Positions 37,629 to 47,599 of a stretch of 64,000 nt of DNA are shown in pieces. Each line of letters begins with the position of its first letter. Within the stretch, counting starts at the first letter, position 1. This stretch comes from Trichostrongylus colubriformis (Eukaryota > Nematoda > Chromadorea > Rhabditida > Trichostrongylidae), in assembly GCA_963978905.1 (NCBI GenBank), contig OZ022256.1, forward strand, positions 21,019,743 through 21,083,742, written 5' to 3'. Made by a program: the position numbers and the translations under genes. A model generated the notes under the pieces. It did no database searches, was not told where the DNA came from, and worked only from the letters and a program-made list of their open reading frames with translations.

Positions 37629-38479
37629 CTGATTGAACCCGTGATTTTCGTGATTACTGAAAGGTAGGTACATTGATAAGCGAATTCTATGGAGTGAAGA
37701 TCAGAGTAATAATTATGAAATTACAACTGCATCGATAAGATAAGTTGATGAGCAAATCGACAAACGGTTGGAAGCTATAAGCAGGAACGCAACGAATAAG
37801 GCACTGAAGTGAGCATGATATCGGTAGGGAGTGATGATGATGAAGCCTGTAAAGCGAATACATTGTTTCACATAATACAGCGTGACGTTTCGAAGGGACT
37901 CTTAAAGACGCCAAGAGGAGAGCATTTTGATTTACGGTACAGGGGGACGGTGGCTGCAATGCACATACGGCACCTTGCCAAGACGTCGAAAGTAAATTAA
38001 TTAGGTTTGAGTTGTAACCACACTTTTTCTTACGCTTTCGCTTATTCTTCACTTTATTGTTTTACTTGTTTGTTGCTGTGTGTTGTTTCACTTACGCATT
38101 TACCAGTGGATGAAATGGACAACTTCTAACCTTGAATGTTCGTTACAAAATGTTCTTTTCTTAGATCTTCCTTTTCTTCGGACCCCTTCCGGTTCCTTTA
38201 AGAAATCTTGGAATATTGTTCCTTTCAGCTCGTTGCAATAAAAGTGGGGCTTATCAGTATCAGGCTTTGGACACCACCGAAACTCTTTTGTTGTAGTATA
38301 TGAGCAGTTGCAGTCGTGCCAGAATGCATGTTCTGCAGATCCCGTGATCAAGGCAATATTCCTATCGTTAATCTCCTATCACTACCTTGCCACTTCCATC
38401 GGAAAGAGCAGAAGATGCACTCCCAATACTCCGATACATTCTGTGATTTCTGCTCCATTTTCCGGTTAGTAAAAAAAAT
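37629..38479. other. No gene recognised
   Basis: Open frames up to 121 codons on the minus strand (38052-37687) lack splice signals and have a low-complexity lysine-rich start. Nothing assigned. Confidence 0.35.
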
Positions 38480-39945
38480 GGTGCATCTTTTTTGATACTC
38501 TAGTCTACATTGATAATCATGATACACTTATATTTGTGATAGCAAAGCGAGCGTTCACTCGAAATCTTTTCTAATTCGGTACTGGCCGCAACACTGGGTA
38601 TCGACCGCTAGACTATGTAAAATTCCAAATAGTGAAACATGTTCACGATAACGATAAACGTCGATAATCGGGATATGGATCTACCATCAATGTGTAGGAA
38701 TTAGAGCTCAGCAAGTGAACAAATTATTAGAAAATGCAATCGAATACAAAACTATCGATGTCTAAACTATCCAAACTCGCAATGATGACCTGAACCAAAT
38801 GGCTCGCGCACACTACTGCGCGCGATTAGTGCCGATGACGTGCAAAACGGGTTCGATGCAAATCGACCCAAGTATAATAACACCGAAATGCTTTCTTTTG
38901 CGTTGATCCTAGAGCGCTGACACTTGTAGGTATTTTGCGGCATAGGGGGGAACACTATTGGTGGATGATCCAAGTTGATAACGGTTGATGAGATCTGGAT
39001 AGGGAGCGTCTGAAAGCATTCGTCTTTCGCGTTGACCCTAGAGCGCTGACATTCGTAGGTGTTTAGCAGGGTGTACGGGAACATTAATGGTGTAAAATCC
39101 AAATTTGATACCGGTGATAAGATTGATAAGAAGCATCGGAAGGCAAATGTCACCATGTCCGATTCGCTTTTCCGACCGGCAGTGGGATTCCACATTCACA
39201 GGTATTGCGGGGTACAGGGATTGATGGTGACTTACTGATAGCGGCTCACAGAGGTTGATAAGAGGAATTGGATGGGATAAAATCCGGTCAACCGTTTACT
39301 ACTACTATGCGACCGCTAAAGTGAAAGCGCCAGTGCAACTGGATAAAATATTTCGTTTGCGTTGTGACATTAGGTACCGATGTATCGACCGCTTAATTGT
39401 CTGATGTTCCAAATTATTGTGCAGGTCTTTTGATATTGCGATCTACATGGATTATTAAGATACGATCAAGATTCATGATAAAGCAAGCGAATCATTTCTA
39501 TTGCGGTACCAGCAACAATACTGGGTATCGATCGCTCGACTATGTGAAATTCCAAATGTGGTGCATGTTTCAACAAACGATAGGCATCGATTGCTGGCAT
39601 ATGGATCTACCATCAACATGTAAGAATTAGATGCTCAGCATGTGAACGAATTGCTACCAATGGGTGCAATCGAATATAAAACTACCAGTTGGCCGGCGCA
39701 CACTATGCGCGATTCATGGCGATGTTGTGCAAAAAGGGTTTGATCGACATGACTACCGTTGTGCATGAGATTGAGTAGATTTTTCTTTCCTCTGCTTTCA
39801 GCTGAGCTTCCAAATTGCAAAGAAGCAGGAGAGGTGACGTGATAAGAAAGCTTTCGGCAGTAATAGATAAGCCGCTTTTCACTGAACCCATTTTGCACGT
39901 AGACATGAATCGCGCGCAGTAGTGTGCACCAGCCAAGTGGTGATG
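38480..39945. repeat. GATA-rich foldback family, locus A
   Basis: 38480-38860 and 39410-39740 are related copies of a flank segment (with GGGTATCGACCGCTAGACTATG-type core, about 300 bp). Between them at 38880-39280 lie about three ~130-145 bp tandem units containing AGAGCGCTGACA, AGGTGTTTAGCAGGG and clusters of GATAA words. At 39685-39945 the family end word GCGCACACTATGCGCGATTC faces an inverted copy (ATGAATCGCGCGCAGTAGTG). No transposase is visible. Confidence 0.75.
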
Positions 39946-40550
39946 TTATAAATCAAAATTTGCCAAATAACACTACAACACACTATGGTGCTGAACAGGT
40001 TCACCACAGTCGATTCATGAATACTAGGGTTATCGCAAATATAAACCTCTGCTACGTCCATTGTTAGGTAGCGGAATCTTTATACGAGTTACGAGTTTGG
40101 TGCATCCTTTAGTAGGTCCTTATACGAACTATGACAGTGGTGCATAAGTCTTATGACACCCCTTTTCCTCAAAAAATCAATACTTCATAAGTAACAATAC
40201 ATTCCACAGTATAACAGCCTTTGTTTCTATGGCACGTCGCCAACGCGTCGGTAGCTCCTGAATGCGCTTTGATCAAAACTCCAAAGGCTGCGAATCGAGA
40301 AACACTCGCATGCAATATTTTGCCTCAGCTAGTCTGTCGAACGTCTTCTCCTTTGGATGATGTTGAAGAGCTCTATATAAGTGATAGGCAGAAGAAAGGC
40401 GGGTGGATACGCAGGATGGGAAGCTTCGCAATCACGCTCCTTCATTTTAATCTGTGTTGTCTCTTCAACATGTGATCTTGGATCGTCATGCTGCAAAACA
40501 AAACGCTTTCGCATTGGATAACACTGGAGGAGAATGTCGGCTTGTTAGTG
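39946..40550. other. No gene recognised
   Basis: Short frames only; one 84-codon plus frame at 40221 without support. Confidence 0.4.
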
Positions 40551-40599
40551 TACAGGGTGAGACAAAATTACGGAAACTATGCTGATGTCACCCAAAAAC

Positions 40600-41373
40600 T
40601 TTATTTCAGCTTAAATAGAAAGATAATCATCACCGATTTATTCCCCAGAAAAAACTGAACAAAAAGCATTACTTTTTTTTCGAAACAATCTCCATTCACT
40701 TCGACACAGGCTCGAAGACGCCCCGGAAACGCCTTGGCCGTGGCGTGGAGGTAGTCTTCATTCAACTCATCCCATGCTTTCTCCAATTCTGCCTCCGAAG
40801 AGTCGAGGTCGCGATGGTGTTTGAGCATGCCCTAGACTCGAGGACGCTCCATAAAGAGAAATCGTGCGGGTTGAGGTCCTGTGAACTGGGATGCCATTCA
40901 TCAAAAGCGATGAAATCTGGGAAATTCTCTTTGCACCACTACTGGACAATCATGGCCTTGTGAGCAGGAGCACTGTCTTGTTGATAGAACCATTTCTTAT
41001 CTCCGAGGTGTTTCTAGGCCTACGGTAAGATTTCGTTCTTAGGAATCTCCAAATAGTTGTTTGCGTTGACTTTAACTCCCTGTGGAACGAAGACCAGCAG
41101 TGAACGAAGACCACGCAGACGATCGCGCACCTTCTTGCTGTTCGCCTTGATCGTGACAGAAGTCGGTCTCCCACGTCCTGGTAGGTCGGAACCAGGACGT
41201 GGGAGACCGACTTCTGTCACGATCAAGGCGGAAAGGTTTTCTGAATCCGTAGACCTTGCTTGTTCTCGGCACACGACTTTTGGTACCTTTAGACGACGGA
41301 AGATGTCAACCGCACGGGATCCTTGACGATGCAGGTCGATGATGGAAGAACGGTGAGGGGATGGCCTCGTCAA
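40600..41373 (-). pseudogene. DD37D transposase relic
   Basis: Reading on the minus strand: HRSSIIDLHRQGSRAVDIFR (helix-turn-helix), then GRGRPTSVTIKANSKKVRDR, then after a deletion YQQDSAPAHKA-like and SSQDLNPHDFSLWSVLESRA pieces and a C-terminal PRRFRG..EVN segment. Between the Asp of QDSAPAH and the Asp of NPHDF there are 37 residues, matching the DD37D (maT) group. The first catalytic domain part is deleted, and frameshifts and an inverted 40-bp insertion interrupt the frame. Confidence 0.82.
41142..41231. repeat. Perfect ~40-bp hairpin inside the DD37D transposase relic
   Basis: 41143-41181 is exactly repeated in reverse complement at 41192-41230 with a loop of 8-10 nt; the arms are CGCCTTGATCGTGACAGAAG... 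in both readings. The arm on the lower-coordinate side codes the genuine transposase segment GRGRPTSVTIKA, so the other arm is the inverted extra copy. Confidence 0.95.
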
Positions 41374-41637
41374 TTTGGATCAAAGATAAATTTTCGCGCT
41401 GGCTAGTAGAGCAGGTTGCACTGAATCGAATAAAAACAAGCAAGAGCTTTTCAACTCCAAAAAGCGCCTCCGGGGTCAAAAATCCCACGCCCGCGCCAGT
41501 TTCCGTAATTTTGCCCCACCCTATATACACTTGTGATAACTGCAGCATCGCTGGGTAGACGCTCAAAGTACTGCATATCTGAGGAATTCACCAACAGCAA
41601 ATCAACTCCTCTTTTCTCATGAAACCCTGGTTTGACT

Positions 41638-42140
41638 TCATGCAGTGGCAGTTCTCCGCTGGCAGCCGTTGACACATTCTTGGACGAAGGTTCCAAGTTT
41701 CATGTTCGGTAATACTTCCTCGAAGAAGTGTTTTGAGATAGATTGGGACAGTAAAGAACGACAGGTACTGAAAAGGTTGACCTTTTCCGACTCAATGAGT
41801 TGGTGGGGTACCATTATCGCTAAGAGTTCCGTGGAGCTGAGATCACTGAGGCGTCTACTGATAGCGGAGTGGGACATCTCATGGTAGTTTGGATTCTCCT
41901 CGAGGCCTTCAAGAATCCCACTATCTCGACTGATCCATAAACGTGCTGTACGCGGCCGATCAAGAAGACTCGTATCTCTGGAACCAAAGGTGAACTAACG
42001 AGATATTGTGGTACGATTGATGACGTCTTCTCCAATCGCACCACAATTAAAAGCAGTCGCCTCCCTTGCGGTGCGCTTACGAAGGTACTCGTGATTTCCG
42101 ACGGACAGGGGTATGGTTTTCGACTGAAGGCGTTTGCATA
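41638..42140 (-). pseudogene. N-terminal half of a second mariner-type transposase
   Basis: The minus strand reads HEYLRKRTAREATAFN, GAIGEDVINRTTISR, stop, SLLDRPRTARLW, ILEGLEENPNYHEMSHSAIS, RRLSDL, MVPHQLIESEKVNLFSTCRS and LLSQSISKHFFEEV. These line up in order with the mariner helix-turn-helix, ED-x-RxGRP linker, second helix-turn-helix and WVPHxL..QKxxRxxxCxxLL segments. It stops before the first catalytic Asp. It is a different family from the DD37D element beside it. Confidence 0.75.
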
Positions 42141-42264
42141 GCGGAGCCTCCTCATATATTTCTCTGCAGGTAGAAATGGGAATGTTCTACATTATCCAGT
42201 GGGTGACACCTGAAAGGCGCGGGAGCAGTATCGTGAAGAGATTCCAAAGTTGTCGCAGAACTCA

Positions 42265-42437
42265 GGTCGCGGTCATACTCACCATAGGCAGGGCGTGGCT
42301 GCGTTCACAGGCAGCGAGGAGGAGTAGCACGAGGGAGGTTCAGAGACGCAGGCAGCGAGGCAAGGGTGCATGGGCGGAGACGCAGATATACGCAGCCACG
42401 CCCTGCCGCCGGCATCGCAAAGTACGACCGCGGCCTT
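42265..42437. repeat. MITE with GGCAGGGCGTGGCTGCG ends
   Basis: Inverted repeats: CGCGGTCATACT then AGGCAGGGCGTGGCTGCG on the left; CGCAGCCACGCCCTGCC then GTACGACCGCGG on the right. About 173 bp, GC-rich, AGGCAGCGAGG direct repeats in the middle. The inner TIR word is shared with the copies at 4.1, 29.8 and 63.0 kb, but the outer end differs. Confidence 0.7.
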
Positions 42438-43706
42438 TGCACCAGCCTAATAGGTCTGTCTTCGTCAATCGGTGGTTAAACAGCATTGGATTGAATTGGT
42501 TAAAGTTTCCAATGGCTGTGATGCCCGGAGAGGCTCAAATTCAAAGACCACCTGGGTGCTATTTCAAGGAACTCTCCTTTTCACCATGAATTTTTTGAGA
42601 AGACATGCGCAATACAGTGCGGTCTTAAATATTTATTCCACTATCTACTCAGTTGACTTTAGTTTTACAACTGTTTTCCCAGCAATCGCTCCATAAGTAC
42701 TCTTACTAGGATCCGAAGTGTTTGCAGCCACAGGGTAGTATTCGATAGTCAAATCCTCGTCCGGTCCCTTGCCAGGCTGAACATAGTAAATTTCAATTTT
42801 CGTTTAAGTGTGTGCAAGCAAAACCTGCTCATATCTTTTAACAGTTGAGGTTGAACATTTAGTAATTAGATGAGGTTTCCCGTGTCCACACTACTAGTTC
42901 ACGGTGAACGAGGTGAGGAACATTTTGCATGTTTTGTACAAGGTAAAAGAAAAAGTAACGGCTGGAAACATTTAACCAGCTGGAAATATTTTTAAAGTGA
43001 AACGCCATATTACCGGATCACATGAAGGTGCGTGCCCGGTGTCAGTAAGGCACCAGGACCTGCCACTTTTATTGATAGAGAAAGAGTGAGAGAGCTATAA
43101 GATAATTCCTTTGATGGAAGCTATTCACACCTCGAGCACGATACGTAAGAATGTTAACGTATAAAAATGAAATGGAAACGGTATAAACCAAGAGGATGAG
43201 CGTCATGAAAACCGTACGTTATTTGGAATGGAGGCAGCTGTCTGGAACACCGTTGGTAGGCTAGCCCGATACCAAGGAAATTTCTCATGATGAACCCTCA
43301 ATTTAGTGCTCCCGGCGGTTATCTTCCTTCAACCTCCACAGCCGATCCAGTGAGCACCATGGCACCATGGCTTTGATAACCGGAAGATAATAGCCAATCA
43401 GCGCAATCATGGAATTAAGTGTTTCGTAGCCTGATGCTACTTGTACGGACGATCACGGCGGCGATCTTTGCCTACATCTGCACTATGTTTTTCATAGGAA
43501 CGCGTAAGATCAATTCGTTAAATCACTCAAAATTAAACGCACAAAACGGTGTTGTTGGGTACAATGGCAGCGGATATAGGATGACGGAATGGATATTAAT
43601 GTCTGAGAGCCGTCACCACTACAGTTGAACTTCATGAGCGAGGTTAACAGGGTCGCCAGTGGGGGATTCTCATCTAATGAAAGAATGCACATCATAGCAG
43701 CTCACA
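42438..43706. other. Unassigned; possible membrane-helix exon
   Basis: At 43428-43628 (+) a frame reads LMLLVRTITAAIFAYICTMF, a hydrophobic helix, then a 40-residue hydrophilic tail to a stop. It has no good start or splice support. The rest shows nothing. Confidence 0.25.
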
Positions 43707-44769
43707 AGGGAAGGGTTTCAAATTCCCATGGAACTTTGAAATGAGACCTAGATCAGTCGATAGAGCTCCGAATACTGATTATAACTGTGAAAACCAAAAT
43801 TGCGAAATGTTATTCTTAAGCGAGTTAGGAGGGGTCTAAGTTTGCTTGTGATGCCTCAATGGCGAGGCGCTTTGTCAGCAGACGATTTGTCGAAATGGCC
43901 ATTTGCAATGGGACACATACCACTGTACGCGCTACTAAATGCTGATCTCAAATCTGTATTCAGAATCTGTCAAGCAATCACCTGAATGGAGTTATGAAGG
44001 TTTTTCTGAAAAAATAATACCATTTCATGGTATGTTTGGGAGCCCATAGCGCGCGAGCCATACTTTTTCAGCAAAACTGGTGTGATTCATGTTCAGAGAA
44101 TCACATTACCCCATGGAACAAGTTTTCAGCCAATTCGAGAATTTGACCAAATCTCGGAAAAATTGATGGGCTATTGGCTGGCAGCCCATTCAATTAAGGA
44201 GAAGTCTTTGACCCTTGCCCGAGCAAATGCTCTTATTTGGCTCTTGTTACGTGCGTTTAGTGTGATGGGCAAGTGTGATAGGTATGTTTAGGTTATCTTG
44301 TTCAGCTTGCAGAATTTTTTTGTGGAAGGAAATTCAAAAACTCCTGCTTCACCCCTGGCCACCCCTAATTTTCCAAGCTGCGCCAAAAAGTGGATCCGAC
44401 TGGAAGCTTCGGCCCCCAACGCGCTAATATCATACAAGAAAATGTTTAGAAGTGAAAGAAAAGCACTTACTGACGATGAACGAAATGCAAAAAGGCGCGC
44501 CCTTACGCGGAGCAAACGCACGACCTCTCACCTACAGATCCGGGACACTACCATTCAGCCACGGAGGCCGTTACGGGCTCAGCGCTAGTCGTGCTGATGA
44601 CGAGGCGCCTCGCCATTGAGGCATCACTAGCAAACTTTGACCCCTCATAATTCGCTTCAGAATGGTGTTTAGCAAATTTGGTTGTCACAGTTATAATCAG
44701 TATTCGGAGCTCTATCGAATGATCTGTGTCTACACTCAAAGTACTACGAGAAGTTGAAACCCCTCCCTT
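43707..44769. mobile_element. Foldback element, second copy, with an insert
   Basis: Arms of about 170 bp (43707-43875 and 44600-44769) in inverted orientation, clearly related to the arms of the element in the SDR intron (2218-3008). The loop also matches (TGATGGGCAAG, TGACCCTTGCCC), but this copy has an extra ~200 bp at about 44380-44590, which carries an open frame with the basic stretch SERKALTDDERNAKRRALTR. Confidence 0.8.
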
Positions 44770-45042
44770 ATCGGAGAACTCAATCTGCAAGCGCAAATGT
44801 ATATTTTTGTCCATACCCTAATGGCGGGAAGAAAGAGCTCCTTACACTTCTTAGGCTGGGGTAAGACTAGCTTGCATAGTTGGATGTCCCTTTCCATTGC
44901 GATAGCACCAACGAACAAATAGTTGTGCCATAACGAGAATTACTTATGAATCGCATGGGTGCGCTAATAAAATTACTCATGGAATATGCAATGGCCTAGA
45001 ATATTAATCATAGTAACTAAACATTCACTTCATTTTGTGCAG

Positions 45043-45223
45043 ATATCGTCGTGAAACAGACAGCCTTTTTGGTGAGGAATTTCAGCTTCGTCGTTTCCAC
45101 TGCTTGACGGATAAGGCTGCTTACAAACTCAACTACCTGATCACTGAATTTCTAAGGCTTGCGCTGGAGAAAACAAGACGGTTGATTAGGGCGACTGATA
45201 AAAACGAAAGTGAAGCTGTTTAG
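45043..45223 (+). CDS. Terminal exon of an unidentified gene
   Basis: Acceptor CATTTTGTGCAG followed by 181 bp open to TAG, in a phase-1 entry: YRRETDSLFGEEFQLRRFHC, LTDKAAYKLNYLITEFLRLA, LEKTRRLIRATDKNESEAV. It is helix-rich and basic, with a regular aliphatic pattern; it resembles a histone-fold or small helical-bundle tail, but this is only an impression. Upstream exons are not found; the foldback element at 43.7-44.8 kb probably lies in its last intron. Confidence 0.55.
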
Positions 45224-46385
45224 GGTGCTGTGAAGAAAAAGGAAGTAAACAAATTAAAACGGAAGAGCAAAACTTCTTTTCTCTTCTGCAGCGCACGCGT
45301 TACGCAACACCCAACTACTGCTTACCTACCCTCAGAGCCACGTGGATAAAGCATGTGTGGCGGTTGTGAACAGAGCACGACGCGGTCACTTGCGAGAAGA
45401 ATCGTCTAGCGAAGGAGCGTCTACCAGAAAATGACTTCGTTGAGAAGGTAGCAATCAGGTGCCCCTTTTCCACGAATGGTGCCTATAAACAGTATTCTTG
45501 AACTCCTCTCATAACAAGCGAGAATCCGCTTCCAAGCAACCAGATTATCCTTCCTGCATTGCTCCAAGGAGGATAGGCACATATAAGCAGTCTTCTCCTC
45601 AACTTCCTTGTCTCAAAGGCACTCTATGTTGTACCTTCGCTGCTGCTCATTGTAAGCTTTAAAAGTAAGTCGTTCATAGGGCTGCAGGTATCATGACTTT
45701 GACCTAGCCAGCTGGGATGCCACTTCATGCGGACGTGATGGTCATGCGGCTCATCCGCATATAGGAGGTTTCAACCCCATAATCGTTTTTTCTCTTGAGA
45801 GTGAGCGATAAATGGACACTGCAAATAAGATGGCCAGCTTTTCGGAATCCATGTAAGTTCTTGTACTTCGAGCACGGCGTACTACCGATGATCATCTCAT
45901 TCTCAAGAGAAGCGGAGGCACTCTTCGTTCCAGTGCGAGAGCGTAAGAGTGAGCCATTTATACTCTCTCGGCACTTTGCGACTCTCGTGACCGTGTGGCT
46001 AACCGCAAAACATTTTCAATGGGCTTCTCGCTTGCATAGCCTTTCTTCATTTGAAGGCACACACCACGATTACCAGTTAAGTTGAGTTACTTTGAGGGGA
46101 GGGAGTGTTGTGTGATACTGTGGGTTACTATCCAAGGTGGGCTGCGATGGAGTGGGTTCAAGCAGATGTAGCTCCATTGGGGCGCACCGTGGCTGCGCGA
46201 AGACGGTGCAATCTACATAGTAGTTGTTCAAGAAATACTACTTCAAGAAGGTTAGTCGACCTATCTGCTTATCGTGGAGATGCCCCCGATATATGTCATG
46301 TGGATTATTTTGAAGGTTGTTCAGTTGTACTGACTAGCAATAAATGTCACTTTTCTGTATATTTATTTTCTATGTGGCAACACAG
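45224..46385. other. Intergenic or intronic, no secure gene
   Basis: A frame at 46156-46253 (MEWVQADVAPLGRTVAARRR) ends at AAG/GTTAGT and may be an exon of the next gene, but its phase does not fit the following exon. Confidence 0.3.
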
Positions 46386-46656
46386 TTGTCGACATAGCCA
46401 AAGATGCTGGTAGTCCGATTGACAGTCCAAGGAGGAAAGCCGGGATCCTAATGGCAACCTGCCGAGATTTTCAGAGTACTCGAGATCACCTTGCTGGTAA
46501 ACGCTTCTTCATCAGCAGAGTGAAGTGAAGGATTTTGTCAGAGTTTTCAAAAAAGATGGGCATGATACTGCAAACATGTGGACAATACAAAAGGAATGGG
46601 TTACGAGTAAGTATGGATTCGTCGGAACCAAGAAAAATTATGCTTCAGAAATCTGA
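46386..46656 (+). CDS. Candidate exon(s) of an unidentified gene
   Basis: After acceptor GGCAACACAG, 46386-46496 reads VDIAKDAGSPIDSPRRKAGI then LMATCRDFQSTRDHLA and ends at G/GTAAAC. Then 46519-46656 after TCATCAGCAG reads SEVKDFVRVFKKDGHDTANM, WTIQKEWVTSKYGFVGTKKN and YASEI to TGA. The two are in different frames separated by only 22 bp, too short for an intron, so either there is a frameshift (a pseudogene) or the first exon continues and the second belongs to another splice form. Both look protein-coding; family unknown. Confidence 0.45.
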
Positions 46657-46910
46657 GAATTGCATCATGCATGCATGAATCATGTAGAATGCTCAGATTA
46701 AGATCCGGCAGCTCTATGAGTATGTGTAAGAATTATACTGATGAATAGAACATTTAGCGTTGATTACTCCCTTCATTATGCACCACGCAATTCAGAATCG
46801 CGGTGACATTGAAAAGCCATTTGTCCCTAATATTAGCATTGATTTTGAATTTTCGATTTTTGATAACTGCTCTTTATCGCCGAAGCTCGCGATGCGAAAG
46901 TTACTACAAG

Positions 46911-47013
46911 GATGCTGAGTTATGGGCAAAAGCTCCTGTGTCGGACGGAATTCGAACCCGCACTTCATCATTTCCGGGGATATGTGCTAATTCATTACAC
47001 TACCGTCACCCTT
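46911..47013 (-). repeat. tRNA-derived SINE-like repeat, copy 2
   Basis: On the minus strand: GGGTGACGGTAGTGTAATGA (5' stem and box A-like), then GGGTTCGAATTCCGTCC (a good box B), then AGCTTTTGCCCATAACTCAG as in the repeat at 10183-10320. Stem pairing is imperfect and no anticodon stem is clear, so not a functional tRNA. Followed by ordinary AT-rich DNA. Confidence 0.65.
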
Positions 47014-47385
47014 TTAACCTTAACTCAGCTTTTGAATGGTATATTTACCATACTTATTAGCACTCACACGTAGAACGTGTTGACACGACACGTTAGGCTA
47101 ATATTAGCGCTTAACGGTGAAATAATTCTATGTGGACAGCGATATCGACAGAGGTTTTATCGCATAGTGCCAAGGAATGATGCTCAAAAATTATGCAGAA
47201 TGATATCCAGTCGAATGCTCACGCAGCTCATGTGGTTCAGTGTTCACACACTAAGCATGCAATGTTTAATCTAGTAATAGCCATTGATAACTGCTTGTTT
47301 ACCACTGCTTGTCATGGTTCCTTAAATTGCGACCTCTATTTGGGAGCCTTGGTGGGTCCGTTATCGTCGGTAGGGAAAGATTATT

Positions 47386-47584
47386 GGTGCTATCGCAATG
47401 AGTGGGGCATCTTAGGAAAAGTTGCTTATCTGAGCATATTGGAGAGATCTTTGAGGGGTCAATCTGCATATTCAGGCGATCTTTTTGTCTGAGCCTCGGT
47501 GGAGGAAGAAAGGCGTTCATTTTTCTCTCTAGGCTTAGGTAAGAATAATCACCATGCCCCCTACCCCCTCATTGCGATAGCACC
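47386..47584. repeat. MITE with GGTGCTATCGCAATGAG ends
   Basis: GGTGCTATCGCAATGAGTGG at 47386 is matched by the complement of CCCCCTCATTGCGATAGCACC ending at 47584. Half-copies of the same end occur at about 44900-44920 and 51695-51720. About 199 bp, no coding potential. Confidence 0.65.
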
Positions 47585-47599
47585 GCATTATTAATGGAC

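Larger units (their letters stand above)
40553..41523 (-). mobile_element. maT-like (DD37D) transposon, internally deleted
   Basis: Inverted ends CAGGGTGAGACAAAATTACG and the complement of CGTAATTTTGCCCCACCCTA, flanked by TA. About 970 bp against roughly 1.3 kb for intact relatives. The minus strand carries pieces of a transposase from both ends of the protein. Confidence 0.85.

Noticed and set aside
41057..41326. 89-codon plus-strand frame opposite the transposase relic
   Set aside because: Its two halves repeat the same residues (IVTEVGLPRPG) because of the perfect hairpin; it is an artefact of the inverted copy.
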